Shown: positions 25,364-33,452, counted from the stretch's first letter. The stretch: DNA of 45,701 nt from CAZAKZ01 sp964485695 (GCA_964485695.1 CAZAKZ010000031.1:1-45701); one strand, 5' to 3'. Notes: generated by a model from the letters alone, not told the origin. Program-made: numbers and translations.

Positions 25364-26798
25364 TCGATGCGGCGGCGGAGCGGCGAAGCCCGTGTCGCGC
25401 CTCGAGTGCGCCGGCTGCGGGACGCGGATTCCTGCCGGAGAGCCGTATCCCTTCCGGTGTCCCGGGGCCGGCGGGGAGGACGATACGGATCACGTCCTGG
25501 ACCGGATCCTCGACGCGGTCCGGGCGGATCCGCACGGGCGTTCCTTTCTCGATCCCACGGCAAATCCCTTCCTGAGGTATCGAAAGCTCTTTCACTCGTA
25601 CCACGCGGCCCTGGAAGGCGGCCTCTCCGACGCCGACTACCAGGCCATCGTGATAGATCTCGATGCGGCCGTGGCCGGGGTGGAGGGCCACGGCTTCCGT
25701 TCGACGCCCTTCGATCCTTCGGAGTCGCTGAGCCGGCGCCTCGGATTCGCGGCCGGCGACGCGGTGTGGATCAAGGACGAGACTGGAAACGTCGCCGGCT
25801 CCCACAAGGCCCGGCACCTCATGGGCATCATGATCTGGCTCCGGGTGATGGATCGTCTCGGCAAGGAGCGGGCGCACGCGCCCCTGGCCGTGGCGAGCTG
25901 CGGCAACGCGGCCCTCGCCGCCGCCGTGGTGGCCCGGGCCGCGGGCCGGCGCCTCCAGGTGTTCCTTCCGCCCGGCGCGAACAAGGCCGTCGTGGACCGA
26001 CTCACGCGCCTCGACGCCCACCTCTCGTTCTGCACCCGGGATCCCGCCGGCCGCGGTGATCCCTGTTATCACGGATTCAAGGAGGCAGTAGCGGGCGGCG
26101 CCCTGCCCTTCACGTGCCAGGGAAACGAGAACAGTCTGGCCATCGAGGGAGGCGAAACCTTGACCCACGAGATGATCTCGGTCCTGGCCCGAGATGGGAA
26201 GGCGCTGGATCGGATTTTCATCCAGGTGGGCGGAGGCGCTCTGGCCTCGTCCTGCATCCGGGCGTTCCGGGAGGCCGCGGACCTGGGCCTCGTCCGAGTC
26301 CTACCGCGCGTCCACGCGGTCCAGGCCGTGGGGGGGCATCCCCTGAGCCGGGCCTACCACAGGGTGGTGGAGCGGATCCTGGAGGTGCGCGGGACCACGG
26401 CGTCGATACCCGGTTCCGCGGAGGCTCGGGCGCAGTATATCAGGGCCCACATTCCGCCGGACTTCGTGGAAGAGGCGCTGCACCACGCGGCCACCCACCG
26501 GTCGCACTACATGCAGTCCTGGGAAACCGAGCCCTACAGCATCGCCACCGGCATCCTGGACGACGAGACCTACGACTGGCTGGCGGTGGTCCGGGGCATG
26601 ACGGCCACGGGTGGCCATCCCGTGGTGGTGTCCGAGGAGATCCTGAAGGAGGCCAGCGCCCTGGCTGCAAGCGCCACCTCCATTCCCGTGGACCCCACCG
26701 GATCAGCGGGTCTGGCCGGATGCCTGCAGCTCTGCCGCGCCGGCGTGGTGCGGCCGGACGAGACCGTGGGGGTGCTGTTCACGGGCGTTCGGCGCTGA
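25350..26798 (+). CDS. Threonine-synthase-like PLP fold-type II enzyme
   Basis: Second PLP enzyme of the operon, 482 residues. It opens with a zinc-ribbon-like segment (C20, C23, C37) as in some threonine synthases. IKDETGNVAGSHKARH contains the Schiff-base lysine K153, VASCGNAAL is the asparagine loop, and FIQVGGGALASS is the phosphate-binding loop. The late DPTGSAGLAG fits the end of the active site. I chose ATG 25350, which has GGGAG six bases upstream and overlaps the previous stop by 14 bp; ATG 25329 in frame would add seven residues. It is not close to the previous gene product in sequence, so the two are probably not a recent duplication. The substrate is unknown; it is the last gene of the operon. 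Confidence 0.82.
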   Translation: MPAPDRCGGGAAKPVSRLECAGCGTRIPAGEPYPFRCPGAGGEDDTDHVLDRILDAVRADPHGRSFLDPTANPFLRYRKLFHSYHAALEGGLSDADYQAIVIDLDAAVAGVEGHGFRSTPFDPSESLSRRLGFAAGDAVWIKDETGNVAGSHKARHLMGIMIWLRVMDRLGKERAHAPLAVASCGNAALAAAVVARAAGRRLQVFLPPGANKAVVDRLTRLDAHLSFCTRDPAGRGDPCYHGFKEAVAGGALPFTCQGNENSLAIEGGETLTHEMISVLARDGKALDRIFIQVGGGALASSCIRAFREAADLGLVRVLPRVHAVQAVGGHPLSRAYHRVVERILEVRGTTASIPGSAEARAQYIRAHIPPDFVEEALHHAATHRSHYMQSWETEPYSIATGILDDETYDWLAVVRGMTATGGHPVVVSEEILKEASALAASATSIPVDPTGSAGLAGCLQLCRAGVVRPDETVGVLFTGVRR

Positions 26799-26814
26799 TC
26801 CCACGACCCGATTA

Positions 26815-26857
26815 TGTCCTGAAACAGGACAAGATCCAGCCGTGGAAAGGCCCACGG
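26815..26857. terminator. Two perfect hairpins after the purine operon
   Basis: TGTCCTG-AAA-CAGGACA (26815-26831) and CCGTGG-AAAGGC-CCACGG (26840-26857) follow the last plus-strand stop by 16 and 41 bp. Neither has a T-tract, so if they stop RNA they do so imperfectly. The first could also be an operator. The spacer runs to 27071 between convergent genes and shows no gene that I can support. Confidence 0.4.
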
Positions 26858-27071
26858 CCCTGAAAGGTCCCGATCCAGGACATAAAACGACCGTGGATGG
26901 ATCGAGCCTGGACAGATCTCCGATCTCCAGGATGTCGGCGATAGGCTGGAAGAAGGACAGCCTTTGTGCGACCTCTGTCGGCTGCCCCCCGGACAGGTCC
27001 TTGAAGATGAGCGGCCATCCCGTGATCGACGTGAGCGGTCCGTGGTAGTCTCGCCTCGTGACGTGCTCCCC

Positions 27072-27332
27072 TCATCGTTGTTGGAGAAAGAAGAACAGGA
27101 TCCCTCCCAGCAGGGCCAGAGCCAGACCCAGGGCTACGAGGATGGTCGTGACCGTAACCGATCCGCCGAGGTCCCCCTTCAGGTCGTTCTGAGCGACGCG
27201 GAGGGCCTGTTGCAGGTCCATGCGGCTCAGGTTCGGGTTGTCGGCCCGGTATTTCCGGACGGCTTCCGTGATTTCTCGTGCGAGTTCCCGGGCCCGGGGA
27301 GACGCTTGAGGCGGAGTTATGGGGACGAACAT
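27072..27332 (-). CDS. Small membrane protein with C-terminal anchor
   Basis: Unrecognised protein of 86 residues. Residues 1-60 are soluble and helical, with REITEAVRKYRADNP then LSRMDLQQALRVAQNDL; residues about 61-83 form one membrane helix (VTTILVALGLALALLGGILFFFL), ending QQR. This is the shape of a tail-anchored protein with the N-terminal part in the cytoplasm. GGAGGG lies five bases ahead of the ATG, which supports translation. It stands alone between the purine operon (convergent) and phzF (same strand, 109 bp upstream). Confidence 0.65.
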   Translation of the reverse strand: MFVPITPPQASPRARELAREITEAVRKYRADNPNLSRMDLQQALRVAQNDLKGDLGGSVTVTTILVALGLALALLGGILFFFLQQR

Positions 27333-27441
27333 GGATGCCCTCCAGTAATGTCAGCGTGTGTTTCTTGTAGAGTTCTTCCGATAGCAATACGGTTCCAGGC
27401 GGCGTCTGTTGGAGGCAGTCACCAACGGAAGCAGGTTGGAT

Positions 27442-28221
27442 TCAGATGGAGATCGCACCGCGCAGGTACATCACCGCCCGGCCGCCGATGGCCACGCGCT
27501 CTCCGCGATCCTCGCACTGGAGTTCTCCGCCCCGCTTCGAGACCTGGCGTGCACGGAGGTTTCGCTTCCCGAGGCGCTTGCTCCAGTAGGGGACCAGGGT
27601 GCAGTGAGCGGAGCCAGTGACGGGATCCTCGGGGACGCCGACCCGGGGCGCGAAAAAGCGGGAGACGAAGTCCACCTCCCGGCCCGGGGCGGTGGCGATG
27701 ACGGCCATGACGTCCAGGGCGGCTATGCCGTCGAAGTCCGGCTGCAGGGACATCACTTCGTCCTCGGTCTCGAAGACGGCCAGCAGGTCCCGGGCCGCGT
27801 GAACCTCGCGCGGACGATCGCCGAGGGCCATGACCACGTCATCTGTGCACTCCGCCGGGGCGGGCGGCCGGGCGGGGAAGTCCAGGGTCAGCACGTCACC
27901 GGCTCGAGTGACGGTGAGACGACCGCTCCGGGATTCGAATCCCACGGAGTCCCCCTCGACGAGGCCCTCCTCGAAGAGTACGAAGGCGCTGGCCAGGGTG
28001 GCGTGGCCGCAAAGATCCACTTCCACCTCCGGAGTAAACCACCGCAGGTCGAACGCACCGCCCTCGGGCCGGATGAATGCCGTCTCGGACAGGTTGTTCT
28101 CGGTGGCGATGGCCTGGAGGAGGTCGTCGGACAGCCACGCCTCCAGAAGCACCACCGCCGCGGGATTTCCGCAGAATCGTCGGCTCGTGAAGGCATCGAC
28201 CTGGAACAGGGGAAGGTCCAT
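27442..28221 (-). CDS. PhzF-family isomerase/epimerase-like protein
   Basis: Predicted PhzF/YddE-type protein of 259 residues, a diaminopimelate-epimerase fold enzyme. FQVDAFTSRRFCGNPAAVV opens the protein, NNLSETAF carries the catalytic glutamate, and EVDLCGHATLASA and EDPVTGSAHCTLVPYW are the two signature loops. Family members isomerise small hydrophobic or aromatic metabolites; most, including YddE, have no known substrate. I chose ATG 28221, with GAGGTG about 6 bp upstream; the frame continues upstream without a plausible start. It is divergent from the DUF1570-like lipoprotein gene, with a 128 bp spacer. Confidence 0.92.
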   Translation of the reverse strand: MDLPLFQVDAFTSRRFCGNPAAVVLLEAWLSDDLLQAIATENNLSETAFIRPEGGAFDLRWFTPEVEVDLCGHATLASAFVLFEEGLVEGDSVGFESRSGRLTVTRAGDVLTLDFPARPPAPAECTDDVVMALGDRPREVHAARDLLAVFETEDEVMSLQPDFDGIAALDVMAVIATAPGREVDFVSRFFAPRVGVPEDPVTGSAHCTLVPYWSKRLGKRNLRARQVSKRGGELQCEDRGERVAIGGRAVMYLRGAISI

Positions 28222-28349
28222 GGAACACCTCACTTTCCGTGTACTACCGGCATGCATTATACAGTTACCAGAAACACCCGCGGGGTCGCGGACCGGCATA
28301 TCATGTATAATCCGGGTTGCAACGGAAACCCACGGAGATCGGAAGAAGC

Positions 28350-29855
28350 ATGAAAGAATCGACACACGGAGCAACCCCTGCGGGTGGAGCATTTCGCACG
28401 CGGATTCTTTGCGGAGGGCTTCTGGCTCTCCTGGCCATCCTCCTCGTCGCCTGCTCGGACGGCGGTCAGGGGCAGAAATCCGCGAAGAAGAAGAAAAAGA
28501 AAAGGGCGGTCGCCGAAAAACGGGACGTGAGCCCCACGCCGAAGACCGTTTCACGAAAGAAGAAGGCCCCCACGGTCAGCCGTCAGGAGAAGCTGCGCAG
28601 GGAGTTCCGGCGTAAGGAGAAGTCCGCTGAGTCGGAGGAGGAAAAGACCGCCCTCGCCGAGTGGTGCTGGAAGAAAGGCCTCAAGAAGGAGGCGGCGGAC
28701 CTGGTCCGGCCGCTCCTGGAGAAGGACCCCGACAGCCCCGATCTAAACCGGTGGGCCGGCAATCTCCGTTTCGATGGTGAGCACCCGGAGTATTACGGCA
28801 AGTGGTTGTCGCCCGAGGACCACGCAGCCGCCGTGAAGGCGGACAAGGCCTATGTCGCGAAGCTGGATGCCGATCCGAAGTTCCGGGCGATGCACAAGGC
28901 CGTCCAGAACCTGAAGAACGACTACCTCAAGGATTACAAGACCTTCTCCGTCATGGAGTGGCCGTACGTCCTCATCATCGAGAGCTTCGGCTCGAAGAAG
29001 CAGGACGAGCACTACGCCGACGAAAACCGCAGCCGGGTGCGGGCGTTTTACCGCTACATGAAGAAGACCTACCCGGACCTCGTGACCCGGGAACCCGCGG
29101 CCCCCTTCCGCATCATCGTGCTGAAGGACGGAAAGAGCTTCAACAAGTTCAACGCACGCATGGCCGGCGGCGCGAGAGGACCGGGCGTCCGGGCCTACTA
29201 CCATATCCTGACCAAGTTCGTCTATACGTACGAAAAGATGAAGGGGTCGACCCGCGCCGTCCGGGAGTTCAGCCTCGGGGTGCTCTTTCACGAGTGCACC
29301 CACCAGTTCCTCGGGTTTCTCCGGCCCAAGAACAACATCCGGGACTCGATGTGGTTCGAGGAGGCGCTCGCGGAGTTCCACGGCGGCGTTCGCACCAGCG
29401 GCCGGGGCAAGGACGGGCTGCTCCTCTACACCCTCGGAGAGCTCAACAACCTCAGGCTCCGACACGTGAAATACGCGCTGAAGGTGAAGCGCTGCTTCGA
29501 CCTGCCCACACTGTTCCGGTGCCGCACCTACGATGAGGCTGACGCCACCTTCCGGAGCCGGTTCGGCCTTCGTGGAAGCGGCAAGAGCCTCCTCTACTGT
29601 CAGGGGTGGTCCTTCATCTACTTCTGCATGAAAGGGCCGAATCGGAAGTACCGGAAGGCCATGCTGGACTACATCAAGAGGGACGTGGGCGACGGCGACG
29701 GCGAGTACAACAGCATGATGAAGGCTTTCGGCATCGCGCGCGACGACGATTGGAAGCCGATCGAGCGGGAATGGAAGGCCTTCGTGAGCAAGCTGAAGGT
29801 GGAGAAGGCGAAATCCGGCTCCAAGAAGAAGACCGACAAGAACAAGAAGAAATAG
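28350..29855 (+). CDS. DUF1570-like lipoprotein, predicted gluzincin metallopeptidase
   Basis: Lipoprotein of 501 residues. The lipobox LLVAC puts lipidation at Cys35. A very basic linker (residues about 44-90) has runs of lysine, then a helical tetratricopeptide-like segment around residues 90-135. The core at about residues 200-440 carries GVLFHECTHQFLGF, an HExxH zinc motif, followed by SMWFEEALAEFHGG, whose glutamate fits the third zinc ligand of gluzincins. The rest resembles DUF1570, common in Planctomycetota. The C-terminus is again lysine-rich (SKKKTDKNKKK). GGAAGAAG sits just ahead of ATG 28350. Predicted to cleave proteins in the envelope; the target is unknown. Confidence 0.78.
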   Translation: MKESTHGATPAGGAFRTRILCGGLLALLAILLVACSDGGQGQKSAKKKKKKRAVAEKRDVSPTPKTVSRKKKAPTVSRQEKLRREFRRKEKSAESEEEKTALAEWCWKKGLKKEAADLVRPLLEKDPDSPDLNRWAGNLRFDGEHPEYYGKWLSPEDHAAAVKADKAYVAKLDADPKFRAMHKAVQNLKNDYLKDYKTFSVMEWPYVLIIESFGSKKQDEHYADENRSRVRAFYRYMKKTYPDLVTREPAAPFRIIVLKDGKSFNKFNARMAGGARGPGVRAYYHILTKFVYTYEKMKGSTRAVREFSLGVLFHECTHQFLGFLRPKNNIRDSMWFEEALAEFHGGVRTSGRGKDGLLLYTLGELNNLRLRHVKYALKVKRCFDLPTLFRCRTYDEADATFRSRFGLRGSGKSLLYCQGWSFIYFCMKGPNRKYRKAMLDYIKRDVGDGDGEYNSMMKAFGIARDDDWKPIEREWKAFVSKLKVEKAKSGSKKKTDKNKKK

Positions 29856-29873
29856 GCGGTACGACCCTTCCGG

Positions 29874-30197
29874 TCATGCTTCCGCATCGAGCTTGACGGC
29901 CGTGCCGTAGGCGAGCAGTTCGGCCGCCCCCGACATCACCTGGGAGGTGACGAACCGGACGTTGATGATGGCGTCCGCACCCAGCTCCTCCGCCTGCGCT
30001 TCCATGCGGCGCAGGCTCTCGGTGCGGGACTCGACGAGCATCTCGGTATACTCCTTGATCTCACCACCCACCAGCATGCGGAGCCCGGCCAGGAGGTCCT
30101 TACCGAGGTGCTTGGCCCGGATGGTGCTGCCCCGCACCAGGCCGAGGCTTTCACGGATTCTGTGCCCGGGCACGTAGTCGAGGTTCACGACGATCAT
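29874..30197 (-). CDS. YbjQ/UPF0145-family protein
   Basis: Small cytoplasmic protein of 107 residues of the YbjQ (UPF0145) family, sometimes called heavy-metal-binding on weak grounds. The hallmark sequence runs VPGHRIRESLGLVRGSTIRA at the N-terminus, and the end has LGADAIINVRF and AELLAYGTAVKL. Members form pentamers; the function is not established. AAGGGA five bases ahead of the ATG is the ribosome-binding site. It is the last gene of a minus-strand series with two small membrane proteins and two methyltransferases, separated from them by 22 bp, and converges on the lipoprotein gene (18 bp gap). Confidence 0.9.
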   Translation of the reverse strand: MIVVNLDYVPGHRIRESLGLVRGSTIRAKHLGKDLLAGLRMLVGGEIKEYTEMLVESRTESLRRMEAQAEELGADAIINVRFVTSQVMSGAAELLAYGTAVKLDAEA

Positions 30198-30219
30198 GTC
30201 GATCCCTTTCGCTTGAGTG

Positions 30220-30459
30220 TCAGTATTTTTCCTCGCGCAGGCTGCGGTCGGCTTCCCGCTCCTCGAGGCGCTCCCAGATCAGGGTTCCCATGATCAGGAG
30301 AAGGCCGGCCGCCGCAATACCGAGGCCCAGCTGGATCGGCCAGGGGAGCGCCCTGAACCAGGGCCAGAGCGCCCGGAGCGGGCGGATCATCCACGTGAGA
30401 AGCACCACGGCGCCCGCGGCCATGAGGAGAAAACCGAGGATGCGAAGTAGCCGGATCAT
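30220..30459 (-). CDS. Small two-helix membrane protein B
   Basis: Unrecognised protein of 79 residues with two membrane helices: ILGFLLMAAGAVVLLTWMI (about 7-25) and IQLGLGIAAAGLLLIMGTLI (about 45-64), followed by a charged tail WERLEEREADRSLREEKY. The ATG at 30459 overlaps the upstream gene stop as ATGA, which sets the start; the longer open frame is out of register with the real upstream gene. Its second helix and tail match the protein encoded just upstream (LERVQDLRTERELRK), so the two look like tandem paralogues. Confidence 0.65.
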   Translation of the reverse strand: MIRLLRILGFLLMAAGAVVLLTWMIRPLRALWPWFRALPWPIQLGLGIAAAGLLLIMGTLIWERLEEREADRSLREEKY

Positions 30460-30701
30460 TTCCGCAGCTCTCTTTCCGTCCGGAGGTCCTGAACGCGTTC
30501 CAGGATCAACGACAACAGGACCATGGCCAGTCCGGCAACGAGGAGGCCGAAGCCGATCTCGAGCTGCGCGGGCAGGCAAATGAACCGGAGTATGAGCCGC
30601 GCGGCCTCGTAGAGCACCCATCCCCCCGCAAGGAGGAGACCTCCGCGCCAGAGAATCAGCCCGACCAAGTGGATCGGTCGCATTTCGAAAACTCCGCTCA
30701 T
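30456..30701 (-). CDS. Small two-helix membrane protein A
   Basis: Protein of 81 residues with helices at about 10-30 (LVGLILWRGGLLLAGGWVLY) and 45-65 (LEIGFGLLVAGLAMVLLSLI), and a charged tail LERVQDLRTERELRK. The ATG 30701 overlaps the methyltransferase stop as ATGA, and its own stop overlaps the next ATG in the same way, so the gene is clearly translationally coupled. It pairs with protein B as a likely paralogue and hetero-oligomer partner (inference). No known family is recognised. Confidence 0.65.
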   Translation of the reverse strand: MSGVFEMRPIHLVGLILWRGGLLLAGGWVLYEAARLILRFICLPAQLEIGFGLLVAGLAMVLLSLILERVQDLRTERELRK

Positions 30702-31402
30702 ACGGCCCGGCAGATGAAGATCATGCGAGTGGAGGACCTCCGGTATCGTTCTCCGAGAATGCTCCCATGGACGGAGGTGATTGTCAAACCCGCTCTCGCG
30801 CACAGCGCCTTCATCTGGCCGGGCGTGTAGAGTCGGATGGACGAGTGGGTGCCTCCCTCGCATCCATCCGTGTGGCTCCACCGGGAAAGAATCCGCTGCG
30901 AACGAGGATCCCACCGGCTCTGCGCCGTGATCCGGCCCCTGCGGGTCCTTCCGGAGAAGTTCCGGAGCATGTACTCGCGGTTGATCTGATCCAGGACGAG
31001 GCGCCCGTTCTTGTGAAGGGCACGGGCGAACCGGTGCAGGACGTCGAGGTTCTCGTCCTCCTCGAAGTAGCCGAAGCTGCTGAACCAGTTGCAGATCCCA
31101 TGGTATGCGTCCACGAAATCCAGGTCCCGGAGATCCATGACCTTGAAGGATCCCGGCAGTCCTTCCCGGCGGAACCGTGCGCGCGCCCTCCGGATGAAAC
31201 TCGGCTCGAGATCCACACCCGTGACGTCGCAGCCGGCCCGGGCCAGATGGACCGCGATCCTCCCGGCGCCGCACGGGGCGTCCAGGACGCGGTGTCCCCT
31301 CTGCAGCCTGAGGGCCTTGAGGATGAAGGCGGCGTCGCTCAGGCCCTGGTCGTCGGGCAGGAGCCAGAACCTGGGGTCCAGGGTCTGAAACCACGCCTTC
31401 AC
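30698..31402 (-). CDS. Class I SAM-dependent methyltransferase 2
   Basis: Methyltransferase of 234 residues. Motif I is HRVLDAPCGAGRIAVHLA (residues about 37-54), with VTGVDLEPSFIRRAR as motif II (acidic end of strand 2) and FKVMDLRDLDF as motif III. FSSFGYFEEDENLDVL and GRLVLDQINREYM follow, a pattern of methyltransf_25-type enzymes acting on small molecules. The substrate cannot be read. The gene overlaps its upstream neighbour, also a methyltransferase, by 4 bp and the small membrane protein gene by 4 bp. Confidence 0.9.
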   Translation of the reverse strand: MKAWFQTLDPRFWLLPDDQGLSDAAFILKALRLQRGHRVLDAPCGAGRIAVHLARAGCDVTGVDLEPSFIRRARARFRREGLPGSFKVMDLRDLDFVDAYHGICNWFSSFGYFEEDENLDVLHRFARALHKNGRLVLDQINREYMLRNFSGRTRRGRITAQSRWDPRSQRILSRWSHTDGCEGGTHSSIRLYTPGQMKALCARAGLTITSVHGSILGERYRRSSTRMIFICRAV

Positions 31403-32175
31403 GCATCACCTCGCTCCGCGGGCTTCCGGAGCATCCAGATCATGTACGGGCTGGAGTCCGACACGAAGGGTGCGTGGCTGTAGTCGCCCCACAGCGCTTC
31501 GACCTCGAATCCGGCCGTGCGCGCAAGGGCCTCGAATTCAGTCGCCTCTATCAGGGCGAACCTGAGGGGCCAGGTTCGCTTCTCCCGGGTTTCTCCTGCC
31601 TCGTCCAGGATCTCGAGGATCTGTGTCCCGTGGACCTGGTTGCTTTCAGCGTCGTGAACCAGGTCCGCCAGAATGCGGATCTCGCCGTTATCAAAGGAGC
31701 CCCGACTCACGGTCTCGAGACCCCGGCCCACGGTTTTCAGGCGAACCGGCGGATTGTGGAGGGTGCACAGAAACCGGCCACCCGGCAGGAGAGCCGCGTG
31801 GATCGAGGCGAGGGCGCCCTTCCGGTCGCCCTCCGCGAGCAGCTCGGCAAACGAGTGAAAGGGAAGGAGCGCCATCTCGAAAGTCGGCGGGAGCTCGAGG
31901 CGCGTGACGTCCTCCCGGAGGATCGGCGCTGAGAGGCCCTTTGTAGCGAGCTTCCTCCCCAGAACGCCTAGCATCGCCCCCGAGGAATCCACGCAGGTGA
32001 GGCGAACCCCGGATTCGAGAAGCGGCAAGGAAACGCGGCCGGTGCCCGACATGAGCTCCAGCACGGGACCGAGGACGCCACGGCACGCATCCAGAAAGAA
32101 CGGGATGTCCTCGTTGAAGCGGACGCATGCATCGTACACGTCGGCCATGTCGGCGTAGTCGAAGGCGGGACTCAC
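31399..32175 (-). CDS. Class I SAM-dependent methyltransferase 1
   Basis: Methyltransferase of 258 residues, first gene of a five-gene minus-strand operon. VLELMSGTGRVSLPLLESG is motif I, LTCVDSSGAMLGVL motif II, and REDVTRLELPPTFEMALLPFHSFAELL the motif III/IV region. LLPGGRFLCTLHNPP is motif V. The start is GTG 32175 with GGAGTG upstream. It and methyltransferase 2 share the fold but are clearly different in sequence. Possible small-molecule or lipid methylation at the membrane is suggested only by the coupled membrane proteins. Confidence 0.9.
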   Translation of the reverse strand: MSPAFDYADMADVYDACVRFNEDIPFFLDACRGVLGPVLELMSGTGRVSLPLLESGVRLTCVDSSGAMLGVLGRKLATKGLSAPILREDVTRLELPPTFEMALLPFHSFAELLAEGDRKGALASIHAALLPGGRFLCTLHNPPVRLKTVGRGLETVSRGSFDNGEIRILADLVHDAESNQVHGTQILEILDEAGETREKRTWPLRFALIEATEFEALARTAGFEVEALWGDYSHAPFVSDSSPYMIWMLRKPAERGDA

Positions 32176-32227
32176 GGCACACTCCGACGCTGGGATCGAG
32201 ACATGTCCGCCTCCATGGCCCGAACGG

Positions 32228-32488
32228 CTATTTGAAGAACTCCCGTATCTTGGATTCGATCATCCCACCCGGGAGGAAGGCGGGCTTCTTGGTGATGGTG
32301 ATCTTCACCTCGCTACCGCTGATCCGGTATTCCCCGTGGATCCACCCCACCGGCGTCTGGCCGGAAAACGTGCCGGAGGTGGTATCGCCGTCAAAGCTCC
32401 CTCCCAGGCCCTTGACGGCGCCCCGGATCTTCTCCATGGCCGCGGTCATGTCTCCCTCGACCGTGATCGTGAAAGAATCGTTCCCCAC
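32228..32488 (-). CDS. Small hypothetical protein
   Basis: Conserved-looking protein of 86 residues, all alpha/beta with no membrane span. It starts SFTITVEGDMTAAMEKIR, then AVKGLGGSFDGDTTSGTFSG and a strand-rich end (YRISGSEVKITITKKP). The pattern resembles small polyketide-cyclase-like or START-type stress proteins, but I do not recognise the family. The start is GTG 32488; the frame stays open upstream through NCPQCKID and GRCEVG, which looks like a Cys-pair segment, but there is no start codon there. The 5' end may therefore be incomplete or damaged. Confidence 0.5.
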   Translation of the reverse strand: MGNDSFTITVEGDMTAAMEKIRGAVKGLGGSFDGDTTSGTFSGQTPVGWIHGEYRISGSEVKITITKKPAFLPGGMIESKIREFFK

Positions 32489-32676
32489 CTCGCAGCGTCC
32501 TTTCTGGTTGATGAACGTCGAATCGATCTTGCACTGCGGGCAATTCTGCCGTGGCCCTCGGGGATGTCAAGGGAGGGAACGTTGAATGATCTTCGTCAAC
32601 TTCATCGCAAACTCGCTCACGACCTCAGGGATTGCGAACATCACCAGTCCGGCGGTATCGCCTTGTTGGGTCGTTT

Positions 32677-32901
32677 TCAATCGCGCTGGAGTAGCTCCTC
32701 AACGGTGAGACCGATGTCCCGCGCAATCTTGCGAAGCAAAGTGGGGGAGATGTCGCGCCCCGAGTGAAAGGGGGCCGTGGTGCCGCGACCATCCGGGTGC
32801 CGGTACTGGCGGTGTGAGCCACGCTGTCGAACCTCTTGAAACCCGAGACGTACCAGGAGAGCCGCCGCCTCATGTGCTTTCAGAACCGGTAGTGAACCCA
32901 C
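32677..32901 (-). CDS. hicA: HicA-type toxin (mRNA interferase)
   Basis: HicA toxin of 74 residues with a dsRNA-binding-like fold that cleaves mRNA when free. AAALLVRLGFQEVRQRGSHRQYRHPDGR carries the family signature, including the catalytic-type histidine in GSH. LLRKIARDIGLTVEELLQ is the standard HicA C-terminus. The start is GTG 32901, two bases after the hicB stop. HicA and HicB are cotranscribed, antitoxin first, as in the less common order of this family. Confidence 0.93.
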   Translation of the reverse strand: MGSLPVLKAHEAAALLVRLGFQEVRQRGSHRQYRHPDGRGTTAPFHSGRDISPTLLRKIARDIGLTVEELLQRD

Positions 32902-32903
32902 AC

Positions 32904-33113
32904 CTATGCCACTCGAATCGTCTGAAGACCCACAAACTCGGACTCGAGCTCCGGATCGCCGTCCTCAAGAAGCATCTCAATGACCTCACGAAGGTTCTTC
33001 TCGAGTTCGTCCAGGGTGTTCCCCTGACTGTGCGCGCCAGGCCACCCGGGAACGGAACCGACGAAGAGACCGGTATCCGGATCTCGCTCTACTATCATGT
33101 TGAATGTGCGCAT
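32904..33113 (-). CDS. hicB: HicB-type antitoxin
   Basis: HicB antitoxin of 69 residues that binds and blocks HicA. FNMIVERDPDTGLFVGSVPGWPGAHSQGNTLDELEKNLREVIEM is the partial RNase H fold of HicB. The short length means that it lacks the extra DNA-binding domain found in some HicB proteins, so autoregulation would need another factor. GGGAG lies eight bases ahead of the ATG. Confidence 0.93.
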   Translation of the reverse strand: MRTFNMIVERDPDTGLFVGSVPGWPGAHSQGNTLDELEKNLREVIEMLLEDGDPELESEFVGLQTIRVA

Positions 33114-33221
33114 GCTATGGTCTCCCTGGCAACCAGATCACCGGGCAGTTTAGCGCGAGGTTCTTTTCGCGGCAACGTTGTCGATGCAGGTTTGAAGGTG
33201 CCAGATTCTGCTACTACACGG

Positions 33222-33452
33222 CTACGCCGATCGGCTGAATGGTCGTACCGAGATGAGGTCGGTATCTCTTACAGCGCGGACGTCCGAAGTCTTGAGGGTG
33301 ATCAGGGCCTCGGTGCGGCCGGAGGCGGTCACAAACTCGACTTCAAGACCATCCGGTATGTAAACATCCACAACGGCACCGAGGTCGCCGGCCCGTAGCC
33401 CGAATTCCGGAAAATCTCTGCTCAAAACCACTGTATCGAGCGTTTTGAACAT
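33222..33452 (-). CDS. DUF4926 protein
   Basis: Small SH3-like beta-barrel protein of 76 residues. TVVLSRDFPEFGLRAGDLGAVVDVY and GLEVEFVTASGRTEALITLKTSDVR are the typical DUF4926 pattern. The ATG at 33452 is preceded by GGAGGAG, a strong ribosome-binding site; an upstream ATG in the frame (33473) is not needed. DUF4926 genes are often found beside small toxin-antitoxin-type genes. Here it follows an addiction-module component by 39 bp and probably forms an operon with it. Confidence 0.85.
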   Translation of the reverse strand: MFKTLDTVVLSRDFPEFGLRAGDLGAVVDVYIPDGLEVEFVTASGRTEALITLKTSDVRAVRDTDLISVRPFSRSA

